A DNA stretch of 64,000 bases from Nephrocerus scutellatus (GCA_947095585.1 OX352761.1:21095277-21159276); one strand, 5' to 3'; positions 30,725 through 43,639 are shown, numbered from the stretch's first letter. Notes: generated from the letters alone by a model not told the origin. Translations and numbers: made by a program.

Positions 30725-31095
30725 ACTTAGACGAAGTTAGCAGAACAATAAATCGACTCGAGAATAATATGGAATCGGGCTAATTAAATCAGGGAGCTCG
30801 AACTACACCAAGAAATTCAAGAACTAATAGAATAAGTATGGAAGGATGGAATAGTTTCTTTCTGGAGAAAATGCATCTTATGTATGGGACACACATAAGA
30901 AGGAGATATCACAACAATGAACAATTATTGGGGTATTACGTTGTTGAGTACCGCCTATTAGATTTTCTTTTCTAGCCTTGAAGATAGGATGGCGAAGAAT
31001 AGGACGGCCACTGTTTTGGAATTGGCTTGAAATTGTAATCGGTGAAGTGATTGTTTGTGGGATGCCACAACCGGACCGCGGTTGATGACGATTAA
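30725..31095 (+). mobile_element. RTE reverse-transcriptase fragment (plus)
   Basis: Collinear with 56670-56830 and 57405-57520: GACGAAGTTAGCAGAACAAT, CATAAGAAGGAGATATCACA and ACGTTGTTGAGTACCGCCTA. It lies back to back with the minus fragment at 30201-30715, and together they are two parts of one element in opposite directions. Confidence 0.65.
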
Positions 31096-31099
31096 AGAA

Positions 31100-33085
31100 A
31101 GCATTTGGTAGAGGATCTACAATATCCTAGCGATTCTATTATTCTATTTAGCATTAAGGAGAATTTAAACGCACGCAGAATGCATCCTTAAATTGCGGTT
31201 GTTGATTGGGAAAATACAACCCTAACTTAGGTAAAGTACGCGTCTGTTAAAAAACAAATAGATGAAAATGGAAATGGAAATCTTTAAAACTCCCAAAGAA
31301 AAGAAAAAATTTCGAATTCTTAAAGAGCCTGAGAACAGGCTTTAAATCCATAATCAACTCACTTATAAAGACATTGCAGCTCATCCTGATGTTAATAATG
31401 CAAATCCTGTATTTCCATGCAACGATTGAAAAGGAGATTTTTGCTAAAGGATTCCCCCATCCTTTCGTCGTTCAATTTAAATATTGATATTGCTGCAATC
31501 CGATTACAAAATGGGATTTAAAAATGCATCCCATAGCCACATAGTATATGTGCACTGTTATATTTTATATAAAAGAGTAGAGAGTAGACAGAAAAAAGGA
31601 AGACGATTGCTCCTTGCCACAGCATCCATTCATGAATGATGAGGTTCCTACTAGCGTAGCGTCCGTTTTGCCAACATTATTCCTTATTAATAAAATCAAT
31701 AAACGTGATCGCTTACCCCCTTGTGGCAGTGCATTTGTTGTTGTTATAATGTTGCTGATAGGATTCCTCATCGTCGCAACAACATCATTATCTCGTCTTG
31801 GCCGCTTTGCATTTCTCCCATAGGCATGTGGCTGTGATTGTGAAGCGATGATGCAAGGGAGTCATAAATTTTTTATACATTTTTGTGCATCCATCTACTA
31901 AGTTGCGTTGGGAGTAGATTTTTTTTTTTGTTCAGGAATCATTTTGTTCGCCAGTCACCACCACCATACCACAAACAAGATGCAAATCAGGAGAGATGGA
32001 AAAAACAGCAATTTGCAACAATCCTTCCTTTCATCTGATTGCTACATCATCCTTATCAGAGCAATTTCTCAGATTTTCCGGATTACTCCTTCAATTCGTA
32101 TAGTTGTGAGCATGATGATCCCATAAGAGTCTCATAAACGTCGTTGCTCTCGACATAATGCGGCCACAACAAATGACGAAAATGACCTTAATGCTTGGCT
32201 GGTTCGTTGGTTTTTATTTTTTTTTTATTTTTTGTATTGGATGTCCCAGAGAAACTTTTTCACCGACAGTCCTATTGTGGTTTTAATCGAGGGAAAGAAA
32301 AAGAGATAGAGATAGAACAAGTAATAATAAATTTGCAACTGATGTCTTTTGGGTCTTTTTGACCCACAAAAAAAAAAAAAAACAACCAAAGTCATTGACA
32401 AACAACCTGCTGGCCCGTCCTCCTTGGGCTGTTTTCTGCTTTCTAGTTGTGCGGTCTATTTCGTTGCGTATCTCTGCAAGGCCAGACGAATGTTATCACC
32501 CACTAATTTCAGAGTGTGATTGTTGGCGGAAATAATTCTACACGTTATAGCTGCAGAGATAATCAGCCATGTGCCATTCGCCGCCATTTATAATTAGCGG
32601 TGTCGGTTAAGTTGTTCAATCTCGATATGTCTGTCTTTCCTGTCGATCGTTCACTAACTCGCAATTCACTCGCAGTCACTTGTAAAGAAGAAGAATGCAA
32701 ATCATTTTTCAATTTCAATAGACTTCCGCTACGACGGAGACAACGACGGCGACGACAACCGTCCGACCCTCTTGATAGTGATCAATGCTAAGGGTAAGCA
32801 TGTTAGCGGTATGTTGTCGATGAATGAATGTGTCAACATTGACGTTTGTCTGTCGTTGACTTTGCAGTGCTGAGCTCTTCCTAAATACTTCGTCACGAAA
32901 CTCTGGCGACTGTGATGTTGGCGAAATTTCCCGCCCGAAAACCTTTCCAATTGAAATGTCACGAAGAGTATTTTAAGAATTTTCTTTTTGGTGCATAGAC
33001 AACAACAACAAAAAAACAATCAGAAGAGTAAAGGAAAATACTTTAGCAGTTGATTGAATTTTTACCTTTCTTATTACAAGTCTTA
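31100..33085. other. no gene recognised; long unique stretch
   Basis: Nearly 2 kb of AT-rich DNA without transposon landmarks. Frames of 60-96 codons on both strands (for example 32729-33019 minus) have no domain. Clustered homopolymers (A or T runs near 31920, 32215 and 32370) are typical of non-coding fly DNA. Regulatory or untranslated exons could hide here, but nothing shows it. Confidence 0.4.
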
Positions 33086-33204
33086 TTATGTGTGAGCTTT
33101 GCATAGTGAGCCAAGTCACAATCGTGCTGCAAAAACTTTACCTATTCAAAAAAATAGTGCGTGTAACCTTTATGCAGGGTGTAAGTGAAGATTCTTTGAT
33201 GTTG

Positions 33205-33690
33205 TGGGGCAAAAAAATCCTCAAGAGACCCATTATAGGCCCCAAAAGAAGAAAAAACACCCAAAAGCATCATAAAAAAAAAACACCAAAAGATTCACAA
33301 AAGACCCTCAAAGGACACCAAAAAGACACCCAAAATACACACAAAAGACTCCCTAAAAGACCACCGAAAGACGCTCAAAAGGCCGCCAAGGACCTCTTAA
33401 CACGAATAAAAAAAACCAAAAGACCCTTAAAAAGACACAAAAAGACCCCAAAAGCCCCTTAAAAAGACCCCTAAAATACACTCAAAACCCTCAAAAAGAC
33501 GCTCAAAAAACTCTTCAAAAGACCACCAAAATACCTCTAAAGGCACATAAAAAAAACCATAAAAAGACCCACTAAAGACCCTCAAAAGACTCCACAAAAG
33601 ACCCCAAAAAGACCCGCAAAAGACTCGAAAAAAAAACCCTCAAAATACCCTCAAAAGACTCCTACAAGTCACCCAAAAGTCACATAAAAG
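33205..33690. repeat. degenerate AAAAGACCC minisatellite
   Basis: Dozens of variants of CAAAAGACCCT or AAAAGACACC with unit length 10-15 bp. A Lys/Pro/Thr-rich frame at 33088-33462 is a by-product of the repeat. The block runs directly into the 116-bp repeat. Confidence 0.85.
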
Positions 33691-33696
33691 CCCACT

Positions 33697-34210
33697 CCGA
33701 ATTGCATACAAATCGGTTGTGAAATGGCTTAGTTTCCGAAATTCCAGAACCTAATAACCGTATCCCAGAATATTTATTGGAACAAGTCTTAGTCGCATAT
33801 TTGTGCTACAAACCGAATTTCATACAAATCGCTTGAGAAATGGCTTAGTTTCCAAAAATTCCAGACCCTAATGACCATATCACAGAATTTCCATAGGAAC
33901 AAGTCTTATAGACGCTTCTTTGTCCTACATATTAAATTTCATATAAATCGCTTGAGAAATGGCTTAGTCTCAAAATTCCAGACCCATATTCCAGAATTTC
34001 CATAGGTACAAGTGTTATAGTCTTTATTTTAGTCCTACATTCCGAATTTTATACGAATCGCTTAAGAAATAGCTTTGTTCTCAAAATTCCAGACCCTATT
34101 GGCCAGATCCCAGAATTTCCATAGGAACAAGTCATATAGACGCATCTTTGTCCTACATACCAAATTTCATACAAATCGCCCAAGAGATGACTTAGTTACA
34201 AGAGTTCCGA
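33697..34210. repeat. about 116-bp tandem repeat, 4.4 copies
   Basis: Units start near 33697, 33813, 33932, 34042 and 34160 (periods 116, 119, 110 and 118). The consensus includes CCGAATTTCATACAAATCGC, AAATGGCTTAGTTTC, AAATTCCAGACCCTA and CAGAATTTCCATAGGAACAA. Units differ by substitutions and small deletions. Non-coding. Confidence 0.9.
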
Positions 34211-34515
34211 AATGTAACACATAATCGCAACACAAAATGTAACACAAAATATAACTCAAAATCGTAATATTATTATTAAGTAGTTTCACTTACAAAAAGA
34301 CAACACATAAAAATTTAAATTTTTCATATAACTTCGAAGATATACATGTGTGCAAAGTTTGAATAAAATTGAGTTGATTTTGAAAAAAAATTTATGGAAG
34401 CCACTCAGCCCACTCACTTCCAAATTTTTAAAGAAATTGTTGGCCATTGGAGATACTCAGATTTATAAAATTTGAATAAAATAGAGCCGTGGAAAGTCGG
34501 TTAAAAACTGATCAC

Positions 34516-34977
34516 AAGATTCCGTCGGCCAAACAAACAAGCAAACAAGTAAAAAAGCAAACAAGAAAAAAAAAAGTAAACAAACACAAAAGCAAACAAG
34601 AAGGAAGCAAGCAAACAAACAAGTAACCAAGCAAACAAAAAAACAAACAAACACACAAGCAAACAAGCAAACAAGCAAACAAACAAACAAACAAACAAAC
34701 AAACAAACAAACAAACAAACAAACAAACAAACAAACAAACAAACAAACAAACAAACAAACAAACAAACAAACAAACAAACAAACAAACAAACAAACAAAC
34801 AAACAAACAAACAAACAAACAAACAAACAAAAAAACAAACAAACAAACAAACAAACAAACAAACAAACAAACAAACAAACAAACAAACAAACAAACAAAC
34901 AAACAAACAAACAAACAAACAAACAAACAAACAAACAAACAAACAAACAAACAAACAAACAAACAACCAAAAAAGCA
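34516..34977. repeat. (CAAA)n microsatellite
   Basis: Almost pure CAAA from about 34676 to 34966, roughly 72 units with one interruption near 34831. It is flanked on the left by impure CAAACAAG variants from 34516. The opposite strand is open in all three frames as a FVCL repeat, which is an artefact. Length this great suggests instability and a possible assembly estimate. Confidence 0.97.
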
Positions 34978-35164
34978 AACGACCACACTGTCACGCGAAG
35001 ACAATATAGAGATCAGTTCTATGCTTAAAAAATGGAAAAGGATTACAGACCCCAATTTTTTCTTACTAACCCTCTAAAGTCATCTAAAGCTGTAATCAAA
35101 GCCATTTATGAGATCGTTAATAATTCGAAACTGGTTAGGCAGTACGCCAATTCCTGAACATTTT

Positions 35165-35745
35165 GGATGCCAGTGCTCAGTAATATGATCAGACGGCCGA
35201 TTAATTACGAAGACGGCCGTCGCTCTGGACACCGGTTCTATGGAAATAGTGACCTGTCCACTGAGTTCCGTCGAAGTCGAACTCTTTCTGTCGATACTAT
35301 AGGTAGAATCACAACTAAGGTAGTCCACTCTCCCATTGCTCTTTATGCTATGGTTATGGAGACCAACTCTACCATATCAACGACAATAGGGCCTACCTAC
35401 AATAATTAGAAATACCGCGTTGAACTCCAGAATAAAGAAAAATATTGACAAAGCTGTGGCAATAAGTTCAGGTCACTAGAAAGTAGGAAGCCGCGTAGCT
35501 AAACTGGGAATACCACAGAAACACTTTTGCAGAAGCTGCAAGAAAGTTAATAAGAACTGTCGTCTTTGCAATTGTCCGGCCCGAATAGGGTCTAAACTCC
35601 ATACACTTTGACGATCTGAAAAAGTTTTCAGAGTAGAGGATCATCGAATTGATCGAAATGTCAATCTCATACGCTACTAGAGACTCTAACAAGTGTTCCG
35701 AGTGCCACCAATCTAACTCCCTACCTATAACCCTAACAACCTACA
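35165..35745 (+). mobile_element. LINE E-like relic (copy 3)
   Basis: 35250-35300 (CCACTGAGTTCCGTCGAAGT) matches 12957-12990 of copy 2 (CCACTGAGCTCCGTTAAAGA). At 35480-35600 the translation gives VAKLGIPQKHFCRSCKKVNK and LCNCPARIGS, the C-terminal CRSC...C.CPA motif of RNase H-bearing LINEs. Frames are broken. Confidence 0.5.
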
Positions 35746-35754
35746 TACCCCTTA

Positions 35755-36525
35755 GAACCAGAGCCTACCGATTTTGATTCTCTTCACGATGACAACATCG
35801 CGGTAATGTTCGTAGATCTTATCATTATGAAATGAAATGTGAACAGTTGTGGATTTGCCTGTGATGAAGCCTCACCGGTATGGGCCAATGATGACTTTAG
35901 CATATGTGGCTGTCCCTGTCTTGAAGGATAGATGAAAGCGTATACGCGGTACTTAACGGTGTTATACAAAGATAATTAATTGCTGCACGTTGTGATATTG
36001 ATATTGATATTGGGGTACATGATGCCTTTTCTGCAGTCTTCTGGTATTGCTTCCTTATCCCATAATTATTGTACTATTACTTCATGAATTGCTTGGTCAA
36101 AATTTCGTCAGCTCCGCTGGTATGCCATCTGATGCCGAGGCCTAATTACTTGTTACTTGTTGGCACGTGGTCGGTGGAGATTAGGGATTGAGCCCCGCGC
36201 TTGCCTAGCTTTCACCAATAAGGATACTCCATATTTCATATCACTCAACAGGAAACCCTATATTTTATATTCCGTGTTTAGGTCCTGCATCATTCCAAAT
36301 ATAAATCATGCTGCAGATTGACCCCCACGGGTACGTACTTGTTGGCAGCTGCATAGTGTGTCATCAACGATCATTGGTGGAGCTACAAATTCCTTAGTTA
36401 GCTGGCTATTTAGCAACTTATGAGAGTGTTCTTCCCATTGCTCCAAGCTGCCTTTGAGATCGGCGATCCGATTATCCTCTTTGTCTTTGTCAGTGTGTGG
36501 AACGCAGTGCATTTGTATAGTACCT
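35755..36525 (-). mobile_element. RTE relic (minus)
   Basis: 35820-35990 is the complement of the QCGFIPGHSTTDQ region (GATGAAGCCTCACCGGTATG). 36040-36140 complements GGCATACCAGCGGAGCTGA (IPAEL). 36306-36512 encodes DKEDNRIADLKGSLEQWEEH and LLNSQLTKEFVAPP, the spacer before the reverse transcriptase. All are on the minus strand in proper order, so this is one 5'- and 3'-truncated copy. Confidence 0.7.
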
Positions 36526-36529
36526 CGAA

Positions 36530-38250
36530 TTCTTTCAACTTCGGCTTCTGTAAACTGTAATGTTTTAGCTTACGGGCGAGATTCTTCCACTTTCTTGTTC
36601 TACACTTAAATTAAGCATCGGCGTTAAAGAGATCGACACGCTTGACTGGTAGATTTTCGATTCTCCGAAATGTTCTAAATCAATATTCTTTACGGAGTTT
36701 TGATAATCGTTTATCAAATTGGACCATTACTGGTCTAAGTGAGTCGGTTTCACTGACAGGTGGCTGTCTAACTAATCTTCGATCATTGTTTGATAGAGTG
36801 TTGCTCTGAGAGTAATCAAAACCAAAATACAAGCTTTAAGTTGGTAAGCTTATGCATTTCTTGTAAACCAATCAGAAGAAAACAGTTGAAATTCAAAGGA
36901 AAACTAACGCAGGAAATATTTTTGTTTTCATTTCGAGGAAGAGAAAATTCCATAGAATTTTAATGAATTCTACCATAGTACTGGGTGGGTAAAGAGATGA
37001 TAGGAAACGGATTACGATAGTATACTCATCATCTGAAACTGTAATTACAGAAAATAAATATTTATGATTCACCAAACAACTGCTCAGAGGAACTCAAGAG
37101 AAATACTCGTTGATACGAAACGTATTCATTAAAAAGACGCAATTGCTGCGTTACAAGTTGGGCTTAACATTGGCATAACAGATGGCAAAGTTCCACTCAC
37201 CATCATTTCCTTTGCTTTCTCTAATCTCTAATCTCGAAGATCAAATTCGTTCATGATGATAATAATGCGTCGGATTAGAGTCAATAAATTATTTCCGTAC
37301 ATTCTGATATAGCGCGCCGCATCATCTGTACCATCCGTAAGTCGTCTTACCGTCCGACCGGTTGTCAGATAATTTACTACGCACAGCTGACCTGCGGCAC
37401 AGCAGCACGCAGCTCCTCAGATTTTATTACTGGCCCTATGAATCGATTACCAATGTTATGAGCCAAGATCTGAAATGGGTATCGTAAACTATTTATTTTG
37501 ATCGCCGTTTAATTGGAAAGAATAGAATAGAATTTGTTTGTTGGTATTATAGCGGTTTGTAGTACGTAGGGAGTCTCTCGTCAGTTACCATGGATAGCAT
37601 GGTTTACTTAAAGGTAATCTCATGATTTACTTGACCCTTTTGATCTCATTTATGTCATCAATTGTTTATGATTGATTAAAGGGAAATCTGCCCAATAACA
37701 GAAGATACTGTTCATGATAATTTACCGCTGCATATACCAACGAAATGAGTGCACACCTGGATTTCGATCAGCACTATACGCGATCAAAGAGATCTTTTAA
37801 GGCAAAAACATCGGTGGATGTTGAAGGAAAGAATTTCGACCGCCTTTTAGTCAAACTAATGGATCTGGTGAAGAAATATTGGTCTAGCAATTCGAGTCTC
37901 ATAAAAAATGATTCGGCACCAATTAGAGTGGATCGATGCTCAGCAAAGGAAAGTAATATCCTGAAATGTCAGCTTTAAATGACTACTAGACATAAGTGAT
38001 GATAGTATTTCATCTACAACATACAACAACCGGGTCCTATCATATACGATACCTATGTTGGATTCTTCTTTTCTCTACCAAATTATTTCTAAGACCCCTA
38101 AGCTTCAGAAGAGAACAGCAATTAATGCATCGCAATGCAATAATCGTATTCAATCGATTAAGCTTATCTATCTATAACATGGGAAATTAAAAGATATACT
38201 CGTAGCAGTATCTCAATCAGTATTATACGAGAGTAGAGCTAAAAGTACCT
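36530..38250. other. no gene recognised
   Basis: AT-rich DNA. A 77-codon plus frame at 37745-37978 (MSAHLDFDQHYTRSKRSFKA) has no known domain, promoter or splice support. I do not call it a gene. Confidence 0.35.
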
Positions 38251-38254
38251 AGCC

Positions 38255-39335
38255 TTTTTTTTATATTTTTTTTTATAATTCGCACACTCGTTAAGTGTTT
38301 CGCACCCTTATAATTCTCGGCTATATGCTTGGCACAGCGTGGGCGTTAAGGAAAAGGAGGAGAAAAAAAAGATGTCTATGAGTTTGTGTTTTGAATGCCT
38401 GTGGATCATATAGATGTGAAAAGACAGGACGAGCCTGACAGAGCATTCCACATACGTGTTGTACGGCTGAAGAACGAATCCCTGAACTTAACTGCACGTC
38501 CGAAGATGGGCTTGAGGGTAAGTTGATGAGCATTAAGAGCACCACGAGTATTGCGGTCGAATTCAAGGAGAGGTGGCTTGCAGCTGGCTATTTATCTTAA
38601 GCACTGCTGGTGGTAGAAGCGATAAAACAGTGGAGGGACGTTCCTCAAACTTATATGAGAAGCTAATAGTGCTGTTGTCAGTAAAGGAGTGAATTGGATT
38701 GAAAGTCATAGATAAGAGAGCATTAATAAAAATGAGAAAGAGTGTCGGAGACAAAACAGAGCCCTGGGGAACGCCAGCATTTAAGTGATGTACTTTAGAC
38801 TTGAAACCGTCCAATACAAATTGATTTGAGCGGTCCAAAAGATAGCTTCTAATCCAGTGAAGAAGTTTATCATCGAATCCATAAGCACGCATTTTGGACA
38901 AAAGAGCCTGATGCCAAACTCTGTGAAATGCCTTAGCGAGTACAACAGCTTTGCTTCAACCAAATAGATGTAAAGACCGGCTCCACTGTTCTGTGAGATA
39001 TCTAACCAAATCACCAGTAGAACGTTGCCCACGAAATCCGTACTGCCGGTCACTAAGGATTTCTTTGGTTGGAAAGAATGGATGTAAGTGCTATGGGTCG
39101 GTACGATGAACGAGAGGACGGCTCGCCTTTTTTGGGTATGGGCTGGACAACGACTGTTTTCCAACTTCTCGGGAAGAGTCCAGAGGGATAGGATAAATGG
39201 AAAAGCTTACGCAATGGTAATGCCAGCTTAAAGGAATACCTCTTCAGAACTAATGGGGAAATACCACCTGGCCCAGCAGATTTGTGAGTGTTGAGATCAT
39301 TGAAAACTCTAGCAATTGCACGAGTAGGAACTTAA
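38255..39335 (-). mobile_element. LINE A reverse-transcriptase copy (minus) with poly(A)
   Basis: 5'-truncated copy. The plus-strand T-rich tract at 38255-38274 is its poly(A). Reading the minus strand from 39335 gives ARVLNDLNTHKSAGPGGI-type sequence, a damaged finger region, then AYGFDDKLLHWIRSYLLDRS, HHLNAGVPQGSVLSPTLFLI and a catalytic segment altered from FADD to FTDN. It then has the C-terminal RNAH..FTLKPIFGR region. It parallels 49205-50690 joined to 53105-54192. Several frame breaks. Confidence 0.8.
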
Positions 39336-39349
39336 CCATAACATCCATA

Positions 39350-39450
39350 ACAGCTGGTATATAAGACAATGGTCATACCAGTACTTTCATATGGATCCGA
39401 AACTTGGGTGCATATTAAAAAGCATTTCGACTTCTTAGCTGCGTTAGCGA
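39350..39450 (+). mobile_element. RTE fragment
   Basis: About 100 bp matching 58235-58320 (CATATGGATCC.A.ACTTGGGTGC, then CTTAGCTGCGTT). Encodes the LTYGSETWVL segment of RTE ORF2, decayed. Confidence 0.55.
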
Positions 39451-39689
39451 CCAGTTAATTGGGTACCTGCATTGCGATTGATCGAGAAACTACTGACTGC
39501 TTAAAACTTGGTTTGAGCCAGTAGCGCAACAAACAAGTTCGTGATGTAGTGCTTGCTCTACCTCCTGGTGGTGGTCCCCGGGCAACTTTGTGTATAAATC
39601 CTTATATATGTAGGCTAAAATTACCAGTGCGAACGGTCTAGCGTTTCTAGTCTAGGTAGCGTGGGTTATCACCCTGCGGTACTGAAAAA

Positions 39690-41570
39690 TGCCCGCTACT
39701 GAAACCGACATAACGCCGTTGTACCCGGACTAAGATTGGTTTCTGGAATGTGAGGACGCTCCTTGACTCAGAGAGTGAAAGACCTCAAAATGCCAGATTT
39801 CTTCAACTGGAACGTGAGTTTCTTCGAAATAATTTAGACATACTGGGAGTGAGTGAAGTAAGATGGTTAGACGCGGGAGAGTAGCAATCCCCAACGTGTA
39901 ACACTGTGCTACTCTACTTCGGCAAACCCTTAGGCAGTCCACGTGAATCTGCAGTGGATCTGCTGCTAACGCCAACAGCACGCAGAGGCCTAATTTCCTG
40001 GCCCCCACATGGTGATAGGATCTTATCGGCCAGATTTCGGAGTACGGCGCGTCACGATCATACAGTGCACGACGCCCCAACGAATCCTTCGACTGAGGAT
40101 GAAAAGGAAAACTTCTACAATCAGCTTAGCGCTGTATTCAACGTAACGCCGAACGGAGATATAGTCAACGTGATGGGGGCCTTGAATGCCAAGGTAGGCA
40201 ACGACAACGAAGGACTCAGACATGTGATTGGGAAGCACGGCCTCGGCGAATGAAATGGCAATGGTGAAAGATTTGCTCATTTCTGCAACACCAACCACCT
40301 TGTCATAGGAGGCACCATGTTTGAGCATAAGACCTGCCACAAATTCAGCTGAGTGTCAACTGACAGGCGATCAGCCGACATATTAGGAGCTGTCTTTTAG
40401 ACGTCCGAAACAGACGAGGAGCCGACATGGGTATGGTACGGGATCATCACCTTATACCGAGGATACCTGGAGGCGGGTTGAAGAACGTAATCTACTTAAA
40501 GCTCGTCTTGTAGATGCCCCAACGGCAGCGAGGATCGAGCTGGAGTTCCTGTATCGAAGCAAAATGAGAGAAGTGCAGCCTAGTTTAAGACGTGACATGA
40601 GGATCAGCTCAAGCGATGGAAGGAGCTTTTTCTACGGTCCTTAACCGTGTATTCGCTAACGATATGCACCCAAATCAAACGGAGATGCCGCAAGTAACAA
40701 TTTCCCGAATTCCCACCTCAACTCCCAGTAAAGATGATATCGCTACCGTGATCAACGCACTAAAGAACAACAAGTTGGTAGAATTAGATGGTATACCCGC
40801 AGAGCTTCTGCGTGCCGCTCCAACGACATCAGCAGAGCTTTTATGTCCACTTGTAGAGAGAGCTTGGAAGGCAGAAAGTTTCCCCGACGAGTGGAAGAAG
40901 GGAATGATTGTCAAGCTCCCTAAAAAGGTAGTCTGCGAAAACTGGAGAGGCATTTGCGTTCTTGCTGCAATTGCAAAGGTAATATCCAAAGTAGTACTTG
41001 AGCGAATTAAGGAACATCTGGAAGATACACTCGATGCCGAACAAGCAGGTTTCCACACTAGATCATCCTGTGTAGACCACATCAACACCCTGCGGATCAT
41101 TTTTGAACAGTGCGTTGAATTCCGGTCACCACTACACCTGCTGTTAATCGATTTTGACACAGTGTCGACAGACAGGTTATCTGGCTCGCCTTGCGCAGGA
41201 GTGGTATACCCGATAAACAAATAGCTATTATTAAGGCTCTAAATGTCATGTGCTGCATAGAGGAAAGCTGTCAGAGGAATTCGAGATCCTAAGTGGGGTA
41301 CGACAAGGTTGCATTCTATCGCCGATACTCTTTTTGTTGGTGATAAGCGATGTGCTGCTTCGCGCAGCTTTATCAACTGGAAACGGAGGTATTCGTTGAA
41401 CTCTTACATCTCAACTCAAACATCTGGACTACGCTGACGACGTTTGTTTACACTAACACAGGATTATGGAGCTGTACCAGATGACAACAAATGTGGAAAG
41501 GGAGGGAAATGTTGCGGGTTTGAAGAAATCCACCAAGATTACAAACGTTCGTAAATAGGTGCCTACGGAC
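39690..41570 (+). mobile_element. LINE D, longest copy
   Basis: Endonuclease-type LINE. 39735-39890 encodes GFWNVRTLLDSESER and LDILGVSEVRWLDAGE, the endonuclease start. 40090-40250 encodes GDIVNVMGALNAKVGNDNEG, the GDFNAKVG segment with changes. A 202-codon frame at 40616-41224 carries KDDIATVINALKNNKLVELDGIPAELLR, then EWKKGMIVKLPKK, NWRGICVLAAIAKVISKV, EQAGFHTRSSCVDHINTLR and a damaged IDFD catalytic region. 41280-41460 gives SGVRQGCILSPILFLLVISD and HLDYADDV in shifted frames. It ends near 41570 without a 3' UTR I can identify. Dead copy. Confidence 0.75.
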
Positions 41571-41895
41571 CATCTGGCCTAATCGTATCTCTAACGAACA
41601 TCTTTACCAGAGAACTTTTTTCCTCTTAATTCGTATTTTTTCTAGAATTGTTTTCCGGTACTTCATTTCCAAGACTTGTATATTCTTTTCTTGCTATTTG
41701 AAAGGATCTTCATTCGTGAAGTAATACCTCCCAGCATACCTTAGACTTAAAAATTTATATTTTTGTGCACGCAGCATACGAGTATAATCTATTTGATCCT
41801 AGATTTTAATTTATCTTCCTTGTTGATAATTCTTCCCAAATATTTGTAAATTTCTACCAGTAAAGGGGCATAGGTTGAGTCCTATCACCCCTTCT
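41571..41895. other. no gene recognised
   Basis: AT-rich gap between LINE D and LINE C without recognisable content. Confidence 0.3.
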
Positions 41896-41899
41896 ATAA

Positions 41900-43620
41900 A
41901 AATTAGCGGTGAATGAGTTGCTGGTATGCCTAAGAGGTGAGGGCTGCAGAGTAATCGCTTATGCGGATGACGTTGCTATTACTGTCTCAAGAAAATTCCC
42001 GAATACCTTAAAGGAACTCCTGCAAAGTGCTCTCAACAAGCTAACTTGGTGGGCAGATTGCTGTGGTTTAGCGGTAAATCCTCACAAAACTGAACTTGTC
42101 CTATATAAAATATAAAGGTACACTTATTAGCCCTCCTTCTTTAAAAGGTATAAGCTTAACATTCTCTGATAAAGCTAAGTAGTTGAGTCTTATTTTGGAC
42201 AGAAAGCTAAGCTGGAAACATAAAATACAAGAAAGAGTTCGTAAAGCCACAGTGGCAGCAGATGGGGTCTTCAACCCCATATAAATCATTAGCTATATAC
42301 AGCGGTAGTAAGATCTACTCTTCTATACGGTGTGACTGTATGGTGGACTGCCTTAAATAAGAAAGTAAACCTTGGCAAATCAAGCTAAGTCCAAAGATCA
42401 GCTAGTCTATGTATGAGCGGAGCACTTCGTTCAAACCCCTTTGCCACTTTGGACATTCTGTTCGACCTTACACTACTCGACAAGGAAATTTTCGTAAGGC
42501 TATTCGCCTTAATGCTATATCCCAGTGGACTAGAAATGAAATCGGTCACTCCACTTTCCTGAATTTAGTCAGGATCCTAGAAAACATAGACTACAACATT
42601 CCGAAACTCCATTTCAACAAAAACTTCCAGGTCACCTTTCCCTCCAGATCATTCCGGGAAGAAGACGCTTACCTGGAAGATGAACACATTCATTTTTACA
42701 CGGATGGGCCGGCGGAGGTGTTTTTAAAAAAAGCGAAATCTTAGCCTCTATTTCCGTCTTCTTAATCACTGTATTGTTTTCCAGGCTGAAATTATGACGA
42801 TCAGTGAAGCCTTGTCTTGGCTGAAGAGAAAAGTCATATCCGGAAAAGAATATCCGTAAATCCTCGGATAGCCATGCTTCATTGAAGTCCCTGGAGTCAG
42901 TCTCTACAAATTCAGTTCTAGCCTTTAACTGCCGATCAGCTCTCGTGGAAATGGCGGAGCAGTTCAATATCCGCCTGTATTGGGTCCCGTGGCACAGAGA
43001 CGTTCCAGGTAACTGGATGGCTGACGAACTTGCCAAGCAAGGAACTACACTACCCTTCTTACCTGAATATGATTCTATAGGCATAACTATCGCTACATGC
43101 AAATTATTACTGTTAAAGCGGGATGCTAATGAAAAAACTAACTGTAGGTGGTCGAACGGTACAACTTTCATAGCGACAAAACAGATCTGGCATAAGCTGG
43201 ATCCGAAACGCTCCAAGTGTTTGATCTCTCAAAAAAGATCGCACATCGGTGCTATTGTAGGTGTCATCACTGGACACTGTCTCATAGGCAGGCATGCTGC
43301 AAGGCTTGGAGTATTCTCGAACGACTTCTGCAGAAGCTGCATGGATGAGGAGGTGGAGGAGACCATTGTTCATCTTTTCTCTACTTGTCCAACCCTCTTC
43401 CAAAAACGTAAACTCCATATGGGAGCTTTCTTCTACAACGACACTAATGATCTTATCAACATTGACATTAGTAATCTCCTACGCTTCATACGAAGTTCTA
43501 ATTTGTTCATCGAACAGGTGGAGGGAATTTTTCCTGATCCGTTTGGTATCACAATGGAATATTACTGGTCTATGTGTGTCGGTTTCACTGACAGCCACCG
43601 TAACCTAACCTAACCTAACT
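41900..43620 (+). mobile_element. LINE C, 3' half (copy 2) with CCTAA tail
   Basis: 41909-42115 encodes CRVIAYADDVAITVSRKFP with an intact YADD and NPHKTELVLY. 42120-42300 holds a broken KLSWKHKIQERVRKATVA segment. 42409-42744 encodes AIRLNAISQWTRNEIGHSTF and HIHFYTDG, the first RNase H Asp. 42882-43613 is a 243-codon open frame with the end of RNase H (RLYWVPWHRDVPGNWMADEL), the ITGHCLIGRHAARLG block and NDFCRSCMDEEVEETIVHLF...CP. The tail is TAACCTAACCTAACCTAACT at 43601-43620. It is the longest LINE C copy here; the endonuclease and ORF1 are absent. Confidence 0.85.
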
Positions 43621-43639
43621 TAGCCTACCTGTTTTTCGA

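Noticed and set aside
33088..33462. Lys/Pro/Thr-rich 124-codon frame
   Set aside because: Composed of the AAAAGACCC minisatellite; no start context or domain.
34463..35055. Open frames of 160-184 codons reading FVCL repeats on the minus strand
   Set aside because: All three frames of a (GTTT)n repeat are open; this is a microsatellite artefact, not a membrane protein.
42882..43613. 243-codon open frame as a host gene
   Set aside because: It contains RNase H and CRSC motifs of LINE C and ends with the LINE tail.
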